Positions 1 through 10,496 of a stretch of DNA of 64,000 nucleotides are shown here, piece after piece. The position numbers and the translations under genes are program-made. Below the pieces are notes generated by a model that saw nothing but the letters and a program-made list of their open reading frames with translations, was not told the origin of the DNA and did not search any database. Each line of letters opens with the position of its first letter. Within the stretch, counting starts at the first letter, position 1. This stretch comes from CAZSNT01 sp964607765 (GTDB lineage Bacteria; Verrucomicrobiota; Lentisphaeria; Oligosphaerales; JABHEG01), in the NCBI GenBank assembly GCA_964607765.1, contig CAZSNT010000019.1, positions 1 through 64,000 of the forward strand, read 5' to 3'.

Positions 1-196
1 AACGTCCTGCTTGCCTCGTGAATCTAAGAAGGTCAGTCGGCCCCCGATGGGAGTGGGGACAAGGGGACAGTCATGTCTAATGTAGTCAGGTTCAGTATGT
101 TATCCTATAGTGTCATGCTGGCTATGTCGGTTACACCCACAAACGTCCTGCTTGCCTCGTGAATCTAAGAAGGTCAGTCGGCCCCCGATGGGAGTG
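1..196. repeat. 55-bp direct repeat at 1-55 and 142-196
   Basis: Bases 1-55 and 142-196 are identical. The second copy is the 3' end of the decayed transposase at 131-738, so the first looks like a duplicated transposase tail. The 86 bp between them contain GGGGACAGTCA at about 64-74. Its inverse, TGACTGTCCCC, occurs twice on the far side of the transposase in the 41-bp tandem repeat. These two motifs probably mark the outer ends of a REP/RAYT element. Confidence 0.8.
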
Positions 197-738
197 TGCG
201 ATCAAGGAGCCCCCCTGTTCGCGGCGGAGGCGGGCGCCGACTCGCATGCACCATGGACCGTCTTCGCGTTCTGAGACAGCAGGCACGACTCGCCGGTGTG
301 ATTCAGGCAGCCGGCCAGCGACCGATGTGATCCACTCTCTGCTGCCGACCGCAGCCGACTCAGACCAGAAGGGCTCCCGCGAACCCGGCGCCTGGCGACA
401 GAGATCCTCGACCGTTGCCGCGTACCACGATCGGAACCTGTCCGGTGGCCCGCAGGCCAGGCAACGGCAAAGAGCGTCCACGTCGACGACCCGGTAGCGC
501 TGCCGAAGTCCCATGTGCCCTCTTTACGCGCCGCCCACATCAGCAGGTGGATGTGGTTTGAGGTAACCATGTACCCCAGGACCGAAACGGGGTGGGAGCG
601 CGCCATCTCGTGCAGCCGAACCAGGTAGCGGCGCCGCGCCTCCCGGCCTCGGAAAAGATGCCGCCGTTCATGGCAGCGTTGAGTTATGTGGTAGCAGCAC
701 GGGAACTCGGTTAGTCTGGAACGCGCGGCACGCGGCAC
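131..738 (-). pseudogene. Decayed REP-associated tyrosine (Y1) transposase, internally deleted
   Basis: The N-terminal half reads from a GTG at 738 with AAGGAGG about 8 bases upstream. It has the family hallmarks: an ITQRC strand, RHLF, and the catalytic NHIHLL (HUH) motif near residue 63. Just after that motif the frame breaks. The family's C-terminal tail (GLRQRYRVV and following) continues in another frame down to 131. About 70 residues normally lie between these points, including the catalytic Tyr region, so an internal deletion of roughly 200 bp plus a frameshift has inactivated the gene. Family knowledge: Y1 transposases of this type mobilise REP palindromes, several of which occur in this window. 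I infer a dead RAYT. An alternative is an assembly collapse. Confidence 0.8.
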
Positions 739-905
739 GGCATCGGCCTCCTTGGGCTCGCAAGGAACGCTTTCAGGTGGACATTCCTCTCACCGCACTT
801 CCATCCATCCAGCCCGGAAGCGTGTCAAGCCAGATTCACGAGATAAGCAGAGGAGTTCTGAATCTAAGTCGCCTCTTGAGTATGCCATGATGCCTTATCA
901 TACTG

Positions 906-987
906 ATACACAATATGTAAGCAGTGACTGTCCCCTCCGTGCTCGTATACACAATATGTAAGCAGTGACTGTCCCCTCCGTGCTCGT
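906..987. repeat. Tandem 41-bp repeat, two copies
   Basis: Two exact head-to-tail copies (906-946 and 947-987) each contain GCAGTGACTGTCCCCTCC. This mirrors GGGGACAGTCA on the other side of the transposase, so these are probably end sequences of the RAYT element, once duplicated. The 739-1079 stretch has no gene: it holds this repeat, a sulfatase-module fragment (983-1075) and otherwise nothing I recognise. Confidence 0.8.
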
Positions 988-1075
988 GCCACTGCCCGTC
1001 GGCGTGGACCTCGAACGGGAGGTCCTTGCCCTGCCGGTGGTCGTGCCGCAGCAGGGCTTTGGCCGGGCCGCTGCC
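983..1075 (-). pseudogene. Fragment of a sulfatase C-terminal module (second half)
   Basis: Read on the minus strand this encodes GSGPAKALLRHD, then QGKDLPFEVHADGQWHE. It matches the C-terminal module of the sulfatases at 6386-8359 (GPAKALLRHD, GKDIPFEVHADGEWHE) and 30315-32105. It has no start and is cut on one side by the RAYT end repeat (987) and on the other by the stop codon of the ATPase gene (1080). The first half of the same module lies at 3966-4082 on the same strand. It is a non-functional remnant. Confidence 0.85.
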
Positions 1076-1079
1076 CTGA

Positions 1080-2210
1080 CTAAACAGCCAGGATCTGTGC
1101 GAACTCCGCAAACGGCAGAACGCGTGCCTTCGACTCAGCCACCTCGTAGTCCCTCTTGCCCAGGTGAACCTGGTAGTACCACGGCACACCGATCCGCTGC
1201 GAGAAATAGCGTATGTGCCTGCTCAGCCCGGTCTCCCCGCTCTTGCATTCCACTGCGAAGACAGGCTTGTCGTTCTTGACGACGACAAAATCGATCTCGC
1301 GACCCGTCGTGTCGCGAATAAACCGCAGATCCATGCGATCTCCCTCCTGGTCCTCGATTGCGTGGCAGTACTTGAGCAGGTTGGAGGCGACCAGGTTCTC
1401 GAATCTGGCCGCAGGGCTGTCGCAGACCGACCAGTCCCACATGTAGAGCTTCTTCTCCTTCTTGGCTGCGCGCAGCTTGGGAAGCCCGTGCGGCTTGATC
1501 CGGAAGCAGAAGTAGAGGTCCTCCAGGATCCCGATCCACCGGTCGGCAGTCTCGAAGGCGACAGACAGATCCTGTCGCAGGTTATTCACGGACAGAACTG
1601 ACCCGACCCGGTCGGGAAGAACGTCGGCCAGCAACGCCAGTTGCGAGACCTCGCGGACATGCTCCAGGTCGGTCAGGTCCTCCCGTATCACTTGGCTCTG
1701 GCGGTCGCGCTGCCAGCGTTTCCAGTGTCGTGTGTTGGCCTTGAGGAAGGGCTCCGGGAACCCGCCGAAGCGCAGAAGCTGGTTCAGGTCGGACGCCGAC
1801 GGTGTGTCGCCAAGCTCCCGCAGCGACAGCGGATGGAGGCGGTGGTAGTGGTACCGCCCCTGCAGAGAGTCGCCGCCACGGCGATAGTGGTCCAGCCGAG
1901 CCGAGCCGGTGATGAGGAGCTGCCGGCTGGACTTGTTCGTGTCGTACAGGCCCTTGACCAGATTCCGCCAGCCCTTGTACTTGTGGATCTCATCCAGGAT
2001 CACCAGCGGTTGCTCGCTGGGCAGTTCACCCGCAACGAGCGCCTTTCTCGAAGCCAGCGCGTCCCAGTTCATGTACGCGGGATGAGATTCGTTCCCCATC
2101 TCGAGCAACCCCAGAGCCAAAGTCGTCTTCCCGACCTGACGGGGGCCACCCACAAAGACCATCTTCTCAGACAGGTCTTCTTCGATCGCTGGCCGCAAGT
2201 ACCGATCCAT
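1080..2210 (-). CDS. AAA family ATPase with DUF4143 domain (copy 1)
   Basis: A 376-residue protein. Walker A (GGPRQVGKTT) is at residues 21-30. Walker B (LVILDEIHK) is near 89-97, followed by a sensor-like TGSARLD. The C-terminal half is DUF4143, ending in a nuclease-like core (EIDFVVV, AVECKSG). The domain order is AAA_14 then DUF4143, the usual length for the family. The cellular role of these orphan ATPases is not established. No signal peptide or membrane segment is visible. The gene stands alone, with its own promoter-like region (2230-2278), and its stop abuts a sulfatase-module fragment, so it may have arrived by insertion. Two more members occur at 35030 and 44291, at low similarity to each other. 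Confidence 0.9.
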   Translation of the reverse strand: MDRYLRPAIEEDLSEKMVFVGGPRQVGKTTLALGLLEMGNESHPAYMNWDALASRKALVAGELPSEQPLVILDEIHKYKGWRNLVKGLYDTNKSSRQLLITGSARLDHYRRGGDSLQGRYHYHRLHPLSLRELGDTPSASDLNQLLRFGGFPEPFLKANTRHWKRWQRDRQSQVIREDLTDLEHVREVSQLALLADVLPDRVGSVLSVNNLRQDLSVAFETADRWIGILEDLYFCFRIKPHGLPKLRAAKKEKKLYMWDWSVCDSPAARFENLVASNLLKYCHAIEDQEGDRMDLRFIRDTTGREIDFVVVKNDKPVFAVECKSGETGLSRHIRYFSQRIGVPWYYQVHLGKRDYEVAESKARVLPFAEFAQILAV

Positions 2211-2229
2211 GCTCTGCTTCCTGCTAACG

Positions 2230-2278
2230 CGCGTCTAAATTCGACTATACCAAAATATACACGCGTTTAAATTCGAGT
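2230..2278 (-). promoter_or_regulatory. Promoter/operator-like region of ATPase copy 1
   Basis: Two 17-bp direct repeats (cgcgtctaaattcgact at 2230-2246 and cgcgtttaaattcgagt at 2262-2278; 15 of 17 identical) start 32 bp apart, about three helical turns. On the minus strand TTTAAA (2266-2271) and TATAGT (2244-2249) are spaced 16 bp, compatible with a -35/-10 pair. The repeats bracket the putative -10, so repressor binding is plausible. The regulator is unknown. Confidence 0.45.
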
Positions 2279-2399
2279 CAAAGCGAATATGAACAGACGT
2301 GCGAACAGCCGGGCGCTGCGGCAAGGGATCGGGTGGGGTTCGAGTACCAGCCGTAGTACCCGGTTTAACGGCAGCCGCGCGCCGCGCGGGTCGCGGCAT

Positions 2400-3926
2400 C
2401 TACTGCTTCTTCCGCCCCCGCGCCGACCGCGGCTTGGCTTGCCGTTCCTCGGGCGTCAGCGGGAAGTGCTTCGACGGCAGGTGTTGTTCCTGCATGATGC
2501 GAGCGATCCGTTCGACCACATCGGGGTGTTCGGCCGCGACGTTTCGCTGTTCGCCCACGTCCGTTTCAAGGTTGTAGAGCTCGATGGTCGTACCCCCCTT
2601 GAGCATACCGGTGCGGATGCCCTTCCAATCTCCCATCCGCACGATCTGCGTGCCGCGTAACTCACGGTACACAAAGGCGCGCGGCGCCTGCTTCTCGCCC
2701 CGCAGCGTCGGCAGCAGGCTGACCCCGTCAAGCCCGGTCGGGATCGGGGCGCCCGCGACCTCGGCGAATGTCGGTAGCCAATCCTCAAAGCCCGACACAA
2801 ACGGGGTCGTCGAGCCCGGCGCAACCTGTCCCGGCCACCGCACGATCGCCGGCACACGAATGCCGCCTTCGTAAAGCGACGCTTTGAGCCCGCGCAGCGG
2901 CCCGACACTAGCGAAGAACTCGTAGTCGACCTCACGCCGCAGGAAGGTCGTGCCGTTGTCGGAGCTGAAGACGACGAGCGTGTTCGCCGCGAGTTCGAGC
3001 TCGTCGAGCAGCGCCATAAGGCGTCCCACGTAGGTGTCGAGGCGCGTGATCATGGCGGCATAGGCAACGCGCGGGGTCCGGTGCGGCGTGTAGCCGTAGC
3101 CCTTTTCCCGCGCCGTGAACGGGGTCTCGTCCCAGCCCAGGGCAAGGTAGGGTGCGAGGTCCGCGTCCGGCACGTGAAGCGCAAGGTGCGGGATAATCGT
3201 CGGATAGTAGAGGAAAAACGGTCGTTCGCGGTTCGCACGCACGAAGGCCAAGGCTTGTCCGAGAATGCGATCGGGCGCGTAATCCGTGCCTTTGAAGCGC
3301 GCGTAGGCGGTCGGGTCCGTGGGGTCCTCCGGGGGGGGGAGCTTCGCATGTCCCGGCACCGCGGGCTCGTTCCCGAGCGGCACACGCTGCGTCCCGTCCA
3401 TCAGGTAAGCGGGGTAGTAACTGTGCGCGCGGCTCTGGCTGTAGTACCCGAAAAAGCGCGCGAAGCCCTGACGCGTCGCGTCGCCGGTCGATCCCGGCAT
3501 GCCGAGGCCCCACTTGCCGAAGCCACCGGCCGTGTAGCCGCGGCGCTGCAGCATCTCGGCGATGGTGAGTTCGGCCTCCGGCATCGGCGGCGTGCCGTTA
3601 TTGCGGACGAACGCGTGGCCCGGGTGTTTCCCGGTCATCAGTACACAGCGCGACGGCGCGCAGACCGCGTTCCCAGCGTAATGCTGGGTGAAGCGCATGC
3701 CCTGCGTGGCGAGTTGGTCCAGGTTCGGGGTCCGGATCTTGCGCTGTCCGTAGGAGCCGAGCTCCGCGTACCCCAGGTCGTCGGCGAGAATGAAGATGAT
3801 GTTCGGCGGCCTGTCCGGGGGGGGGACTGCTGCCAGGGACGGAAGAGTCGCCGTGGCGACGGCGAGCAGAAGTCCTGCAAGGATGGAAGCCATGTCAATG
3901 GGTCTGAGCGTCAACGTGTCAGTCAT
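2400..3926 (-). CDS. Secreted sulfatase (type I, arylsulfatase A-like)
   Basis: A 508-residue alkaline-phosphatase-fold sulfatase. The formylglycine motif CAPSR starts at Cys89 and is followed by LMTGKHPG. Metal and active-site elements are visible: ILADDLGY, GKWGLG, PTIIPHLALH and FSSDNGTT. Residues about 12-33 form a Sec signal peptide. An alternative ATG at residue 12 (3893) would give a tighter signal. The C terminus is a basic RSARGRKK tail. The protein is expected to hydrolyse sulfate esters outside the cytoplasm after Cys-to-formylglycine conversion; no maturation enzyme is in the window. It is the last gene of the 31-kb cluster. It lies between two halves of a split module (3966-4082 and 983-1075), so it may have been inserted there. 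Confidence 0.93.
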   Translation of the reverse strand: MTDTLTLRPIDMASILAGLLLAVATATLPSLAAVPPPDRPPNIIFILADDLGYAELGSYGQRKIRTPNLDQLATQGMRFTQHYAGNAVCAPSRCVLMTGKHPGHAFVRNNGTPPMPEAELTIAEMLQRRGYTAGGFGKWGLGMPGSTGDATRQGFARFFGYYSQSRAHSYYPAYLMDGTQRVPLGNEPAVPGHAKLPPPEDPTDPTAYARFKGTDYAPDRILGQALAFVRANRERPFFLYYPTIIPHLALHVPDADLAPYLALGWDETPFTAREKGYGYTPHRTPRVAYAAMITRLDTYVGRLMALLDELELAANTLVVFSSDNGTTFLRREVDYEFFASVGPLRGLKASLYEGGIRVPAIVRWPGQVAPGSTTPFVSGFEDWLPTFAEVAGAPIPTGLDGVSLLPTLRGEKQAPRAFVYRELRGTQIVRMGDWKGIRTGMLKGGTTIELYNLETDVGEQRNVAAEHPDVVERIARIMQEQHLPSKHFPLTPEERQAKPRSARGRKKQ

Positions 3927-3965
3927 TGTCTACACCTGTCCAGTGTCTCGAGGGCCAACAGCGCG

Positions 3966-4082
3966 GTGTCGGATACACCAGCCCGGGGCTGAGACGGGTC
4001 TTGAAGATCCCGTCCCGGATCACCGGTTCCGAGATCCGGGACTCGTTGTTCCGCGCCAGGAGCTTCCCGTCTGTTCAGCGCC
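3966..4082 (-). pseudogene. Fragment of a sulfatase C-terminal module (first half)
   Basis: On the minus strand this reads DGKLLARNNESRISEP, then VIRDGIFKTRLSPGLVYPTP, preceded by an in-frame stop. It matches the start of the C-terminal module in the sulfatases at 6386 and 30315 (RNNESRISEPVIRDG, RLSPGLVHPTP). There is no start codon and no sulfatase domain. The rest of the same module, minus about 25 residues, lies colinear at 983-1075. The 4090-4205 stretch upstream shows nothing recognisable. Confidence 0.85.
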
Positions 4083-4205
4083 ATCGGATCAGCAGGCCAT
4101 ACGCAACAGTACGTTTGGTCTGCCTGGAGAGGCGCTCCGCACCAGGGGAAAGCGGCGATACTCGCCCGGTCTCCAAAGCGCCTCCGGCGCGGGCAGGAAG
4201 CAGCC

Positions 4206-6317
4206 TTACGGGGGCATGAACCTGATCAACCGCACACTATGCCCGGGCATATCAAACTCAAGATTGGCTTCGCCGTCCGTAACTGTCAATGGCTCGGATG
4301 TCTTGGTCTGAGCCAGTTGAGCCAGGCCCGCGTATTTGCGGTGGTGCGCGACCATTACCTCTTTAACACCGTCTCCAAAGCGCTTGGCCAGATGCCCGCC
4401 GTAGAGCGCCGCATCCGGCAGTGGCTCGAGGCCCGCTTCGGCGCAGTCCCCGTACAGCTCGTAGGCGAAAACGCCGTGGTCGGCATCCACCAGCCACTCG
4501 TCCAACTCCCAAGACGCGCCGGCGGTCATGCGGGCGTCACGAATGACGAGCTTGACCGTCTCCGGAACATTGGGTCGGCGCAGGGGGCGGTGATTGAACA
4601 CAAGTACGTAGAGTGCGCCCTCCTTCCGGCAGGCAATGGTCCCGCATCGCGCCTCGGACGTTGCGGAGACCGCGACTTTGAGCCGCTCGCCACCGGCCAT
4701 CTTCCCGAGCATGTCGATGACCAAGGCGCGAGGATGCTTGATAAACGAACTGGTATGTGCCCACTCGTGCACCTGATCAACGCCCAGTTCATAGACACGC
4801 TCAGCGATCGCGGCGTACCAGCTCGCACCCCATTCCGTGATGTCGCCGCACCAGAGCCGTTTGTTGTTCTCGTCACGCAGAATTGCGAACTCCGCAACAT
4901 CGACGGGCAGCTCAGCGAACTGCGGATACCGCGCCAGGCGTTCCTGCATCTTCTCGACCGCGATTTCGAACGAATCGACCGGGCGCCCGACCTGCCCGTA
5001 CCATGAGCATTGCAGGTAGCAGAGGCGTGTGCCGACCTTTCCAGTGCAGTAATTCGTGCCCTTTGCCGCGTGGTCGACGATGTCCAAGCCCCACTGGTCG
5101 CGGTCGCTGACCTGATTGGCGCCGATCCGCGCGGGATTGAGAATATTCCCAGGGCCAATCTCCGCGTCGGGGATGACGCGCGTAACCGCATCGACGGTGA
5201 AGTCGTAGTGTATGAGGTACTCTTCTTTGGTACCGCACCAATGTCCGGGATAGAGGTCAGGCTCCGTGCCGACACGGAACCGCCAGGTCTTCACCACGTC
5301 CATTCCGAACGCCGCCACCAGCTCGCGGCAGAGCTGGTCGATGAACTGGTGCCAGACACGCTCGTCTTTGGGCGGACGCGTGTTGCCGTAGGTGTGCATC
5401 TCGCCGGACTCACTCATCGCTGTCGGCACATTGTCCAACACAACCCGCGGCGTGCAGTCGGCGTCGAGCATGCCTCGGAAATAGGTGATCAACCCGCTGA
5501 AATCCGCCTCAACCGTCCCGTCCGGCTTGATGCCCTTGAGCCACTGGTTCTTACCGTCGCTCCGCCCCCCGAGCAGGCGGACGGTGTTCACATATTTCAT
5601 GAACGGTTTCTGTCTCTTCTGGACGGCAGCTCCCTGAGGCGTGGCGAACATGTCCTCGCTGGTGAAGTTCGAAACGGACCAGAAATTGTGACAGGTCCCG
5701 ACCGCCTCTCCGGCCTCCACCTCAATGGTCCGAGTTCCCGGCGACAGTTCAGGGATGTCGGCGGCCGTCGGCGCCAGACGCACGCGATCAATGGTCCCCA
5801 GCCAAGGGTGTTTGCCCCGTGCCTCCCCGATATGGCAAGTATCCGGCCACGCCCCGATCGGCACGGCAGCTTGGAGCCCCACGAGTTGGCCGTTACAGCG
5901 CAACCAGAACTGGAAGTCCTCCCCGAGCCGACCCCAGCTGAACACGATTCGCCTTGAGCTGCCTGGCGTCCAGCGTATGCTCTCAGCGGTCACGATGGAA
6001 CGGTACGTCCTCTCATTGGCCTTGTAGACGGCCCAAAGCTGGCCTGTACCATGGAAGAACAGCGTGACGTGCGTGTGCGTCTTATCCCCAACGTGGAAGA
6101 GCGTGGTCCGCTTCCCTGGAGGCCACTTGGTCGGCAGCCGGCATGTGACATCGACCGTGCCGGCTTGAGCCGTCAGCGCGTCCTTGGTCGCAATGGACTG
6201 TTTCGGGTCCGGACTCTCGATCTCGATTCCCATGACCGGCGCGTACACTCCCATCAGCCACAATCCTCCCAAGATCCGGAGCCCCGGGGCCCGGAGAAAA
6301 GCCTTCCTGCCCAACAT
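4206..6317 (-). CDS. Secreted GH39-like glycoside hydrolase with N-terminal LamG-like domain
   Basis: About 703 residues from ATG 6317. The open frame extends further upstream, but only into the preceding gene's 3' end in a basic, atypical sequence. The start chosen is followed directly by a signal peptide (MLGRKAFLRAPG to VYAPVMG). Residues about 40-190 form a concanavalin-like beta-sandwich ending in GTIDRVRLAP. The following TIM barrel contains WRFRVGTEPDLYPGHW, then a Y/T-rich helix with DAEIGPGN, which matches the GH39 pattern around the acid/base Glu. VAEFAIL is a candidate nucleophile strand. GH39 members cleave beta-xylosides or alpha-L-iduronides; the substrate here is not predictable. 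It sits 68 bp downstream of a sulfatase in the same strand cluster. Confidence 0.7.
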   Translation of the reverse strand: MLGRKAFLRAPGLRILGGLWLMGVYAPVMGIEIESPDPKQSIATKDALTAQAGTVDVTCRLPTKWPPGKRTTLFHVGDKTHTHVTLFFHGTGQLWAVYKANERTYRSIVTAESIRWTPGSSRRIVFSWGRLGEDFQFWLRCNGQLVGLQAAVPIGAWPDTCHIGEARGKHPWLGTIDRVRLAPTAADIPELSPGTRTIEVEAGEAVGTCHNFWSVSNFTSEDMFATPQGAAVQKRQKPFMKYVNTVRLLGGRSDGKNQWLKGIKPDGTVEADFSGLITYFRGMLDADCTPRVVLDNVPTAMSESGEMHTYGNTRPPKDERVWHQFIDQLCRELVAAFGMDVVKTWRFRVGTEPDLYPGHWCGTKEEYLIHYDFTVDAVTRVIPDAEIGPGNILNPARIGANQVSDRDQWGLDIVDHAAKGTNYCTGKVGTRLCYLQCSWYGQVGRPVDSFEIAVEKMQERLARYPQFAELPVDVAEFAILRDENNKRLWCGDITEWGASWYAAIAERVYELGVDQVHEWAHTSSFIKHPRALVIDMLGKMAGGERLKVAVSATSEARCGTIACRKEGALYVLVFNHRPLRRPNVPETVKLVIRDARMTAGASWELDEWLVDADHGVFAYELYGDCAEAGLEPLPDAALYGGHLAKRFGDGVKEVMVAHHRKYAGLAQLAQTKTSEPLTVTDGEANLEFDMPGHSVRLIRFMPP

Positions 6318-6385
6318 TGCAGAAGTGATAGTGATCGGAATTCCCTTTCTGCCAACGGGTAGAAGGTAGCGCGGCGCACGATCCC

Positions 6386-8359
<1,974 letters not shown>

Positions 8360-8499
8360 GGGTTGCTCCTGCTCCGGGCGGTGATTGTGTCAAACAGTTG
8401 GCGGTGTTTGTTCCGGAATAAGCTCATGCATAACATGTTGCAGTGTTTCGCGTGTCCTCCCCCTTCCTGTCCCCCCATCGGCGCAGGCAGTTTGCCGAA

Positions 8500-9659
8500 T
8501 CACTTCTCCGGTCCATGTCCGTCTGAGCCATCGAAATAGATGCCGTCCACGTTGACACCTTCGGGGGTGCGCGGGTCGCCGTTCAGTCCGAAATAGACGA
8601 TGCGGCAGTTACTGCCGAGACTCAGCTCGTTTCGTTTCTCACTGATTCGAACGGTCAAGGTGTATTCTTTTTCCGGATCGAGTCCGTCGTGCAGGATATA
8701 GATCCGGTTCAGGTGCAGACGCGGGCTGTTATCCGTGAACAAGTCCTGCTCCACCCAGTCGGCCCCGTTCAGGCTGTGCTCCACGATGCCGGCTTTCGGT
8801 CCGGCGATAACCTGGATGGCTACAGCGGAACCTCCTCGGTGATATCAAGCGTCGGCACCCCATAGTGCTCGGCCACTTTGTCGAAACTCTGAATCACCTC
8901 GGGCGTCTTCCCGTTCTCGTAATTTTCGAGCTTATCCAAGCAGGCAAAATGCATCATGACGATGTCCATGTCAGGGTTGGCCCGCCGCGCGCGCCGAACA
9001 ATGCCTTCCATGCCACGAACCGTTTGGTCGGCCGTTCGTCCAATGGACACATCGTTCACCGCGGCTTCTTCGAACAGCAGATCGACTTTCCCCTTTTGAA
9101 TGACATCACGATCTAACCGGAACGAACCGTACATCGTTCCCGTTGAGCCGACTCCGGCAAGTACGAACTTGAACTCTGTCGACGGGAAGCGCCGTTTGAG
9201 GTCCGCCATTACCTTCTTCCGCCGAGGCATTCCAGTAATGGAGCCACCGACAAAAGCGACCGTGCCTTTCTTGGTCGTCTCGAAGATGTACTGCGAATTC
9301 TTCAACCCGTCGTGCAATTCGAACCAGTTCTGCTTCAGCGGTCCGGTGTAGTTTTGCCACGGATAGGCCGCCGCCTTCGGTTTCTTCACCTGTTCTTCGC
9401 CCAATTTCGGGCTACCTGGATTCGAATGAAGCTGCGCCACCTCTTCGGCAGTAAGCGGATGATCATACACCCGCAAATCACACGGAACATCATCAACAAA
9501 TTGCGGTTCTTCCGTATGGGTACCATTCTTCGACGGCTTTCCGTCTCTATCACCGATCATATCCGCAACGGTGCCATTGAAAGTATAGCGATGCTTCAAT
9601 GCCGCTTCGGCACTCAGGACCCCCAGCAAACTCATCATGATCCATGTCGCTCTATTCAT
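8500..9659 (-). pseudogene. Broken LamG-SGNH hydrolase gene with two internal deletions
   Basis: The frame from 9659 has a signal peptide, then only the first and last strands of a LamG domain (LKHRYTFNG, then DLRVYDHPLTAEEVAQLH). About 120 residues between them are missing compared with the LamG domain at 50463-54017. An SGNH hydrolase follows (GGSITG, GSTGTMYGS, AAVND) but stops at 8820 after TLDITEE. The C-terminal region resumes in another frame (GSAVAIQVIAGPKAG, to GSDGHGPEK at 8500). The fusion protein at 27210-30085 is closely similar at both protein and DNA level and shows that about 110 codons, including the catalytic His block, were lost at this junction. The gene cannot make an active esterase. 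Confidence 0.85.
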
Positions 9660-9696
9660 TCTTTCGCCCCTGTTTTCTCGGTCTGCCCCTAACGGC

Positions 9697-10494
9697 CTAT
9701 CTCAGGTCGCGAAGCACCCAGTTGACGAACGATGCCGTGATGAGCTGGACGCGCCCGTCGCCGTCGACGAGGTAATGGGTCGGCTGTATGGCCCGACCTG
9801 TCTGCACGTAGCTGTCGAGCTTGGCCTGGCCGCCCTTGACCGGGACAGTGATCTGCCCTTCGTAGCGAAGCTCCTGGTCCGGGCGGAGTGTTGAGTCGTC
9901 CAGCAGATCGAACGTGAGCGGCGCGTCTTTCAGCGAGCCGGAGGCGACAATGGGAAGCAGCGCCCATTTGGCGACCAGCGCGTTACTCGTGACCCGTTCC
10001 TGCTTCCAGGAGCCGGACGTGACCGTCATCTTTTTCCCGTCCCACGAACCGTACTCAACAAAGCGTGAATCGGGCCCTTCGAACACAGAGTCCAGCTTCC
10101 AGGAAAACGCGGCTCCGACCTGCCCATTGCCCTTGATGCTCGTCTTCACGGTGTTGCCATGCCGTCTCTCTGTGGTCTGACAGGCGCCTTTATCCATCTG
10201 GACATGAATGCTGCCCCGTTCGCTGTTCCTGGATTTCCCGCGCTTCGCACTGTTCCAGTAGATCAGCGCATAGCTGGCCGCGAAAGCGCCCCGCATGGTC
10301 CCTTTCCCCGCGGGTGCGAACGTGTCGAGGTGCCCGGTTATCGGTTCTATCGCGCATGGTTTCGTAAAGATGTTCAAAGCTCCACTTCCCTGTTTGCGTG
10401 GGTCCTTTGCGGCGGCGAGCAGGGGCAGCTGCCCGGCAGCGTACAGGGCGCCGGCGGTGGCAGCAGTCGTCTTCAGAAAGTCCCTTCGCTCCAT
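9697..10494 (-). CDS. Tat-exported protein of unknown function
   Basis: A 265-residue protein with a clear twin-arginine signal (RRDFLKTTAATAGALYAA, residues 3-20). The mature part is rich in beta-type sequence, with repeated W/G/T-rich strands (SYALIYWNSAK, FSWKLDSVFEG, TVTSGSWKQERVT). I do not recognise a family. Its start follows the stop of the sulfatase at 10497 by two bases, so the two are probably translated together. The substrate context suggests a secreted accessory or carbohydrate-handling protein, but no catalytic motif is visible and that is a guess. Confidence 0.75.
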   Translation of the reverse strand: MERRDFLKTTAATAGALYAAGQLPLLAAAKDPRKQGSGALNIFTKPCAIEPITGHLDTFAPAGKGTMRGAFAASYALIYWNSAKRGKSRNSERGSIHVQMDKGACQTTERRHGNTVKTSIKGNGQVGAAFSWKLDSVFEGPDSRFVEYGSWDGKKMTVTSGSWKQERVTSNALVAKWALLPIVASGSLKDAPLTFDLLDDSTLRPDQELRYEGQITVPVKGGQAKLDSYVQTGRAIQPTHYLVDGDGRVQLITASFVNWVLRDLR

Positions 10495-10496
10495 GA

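Noticed and set aside
202..520. The C-terminal part of the transposase N-terminal frame read as real protein
   Set aside because: After the HUH motif the family sequence continues in another frame, so this tail is out-of-frame noise.
131..738. Programmed frameshift in the transposase
   Set aside because: The family's central region is missing altogether, so a frameshift alone could not restore the protein.
3081..3992. A 303-codon plus-strand open frame
   Set aside because: Antisense shadow of the sulfatase at 2400-3926; Arg/Val-rich with no domain.
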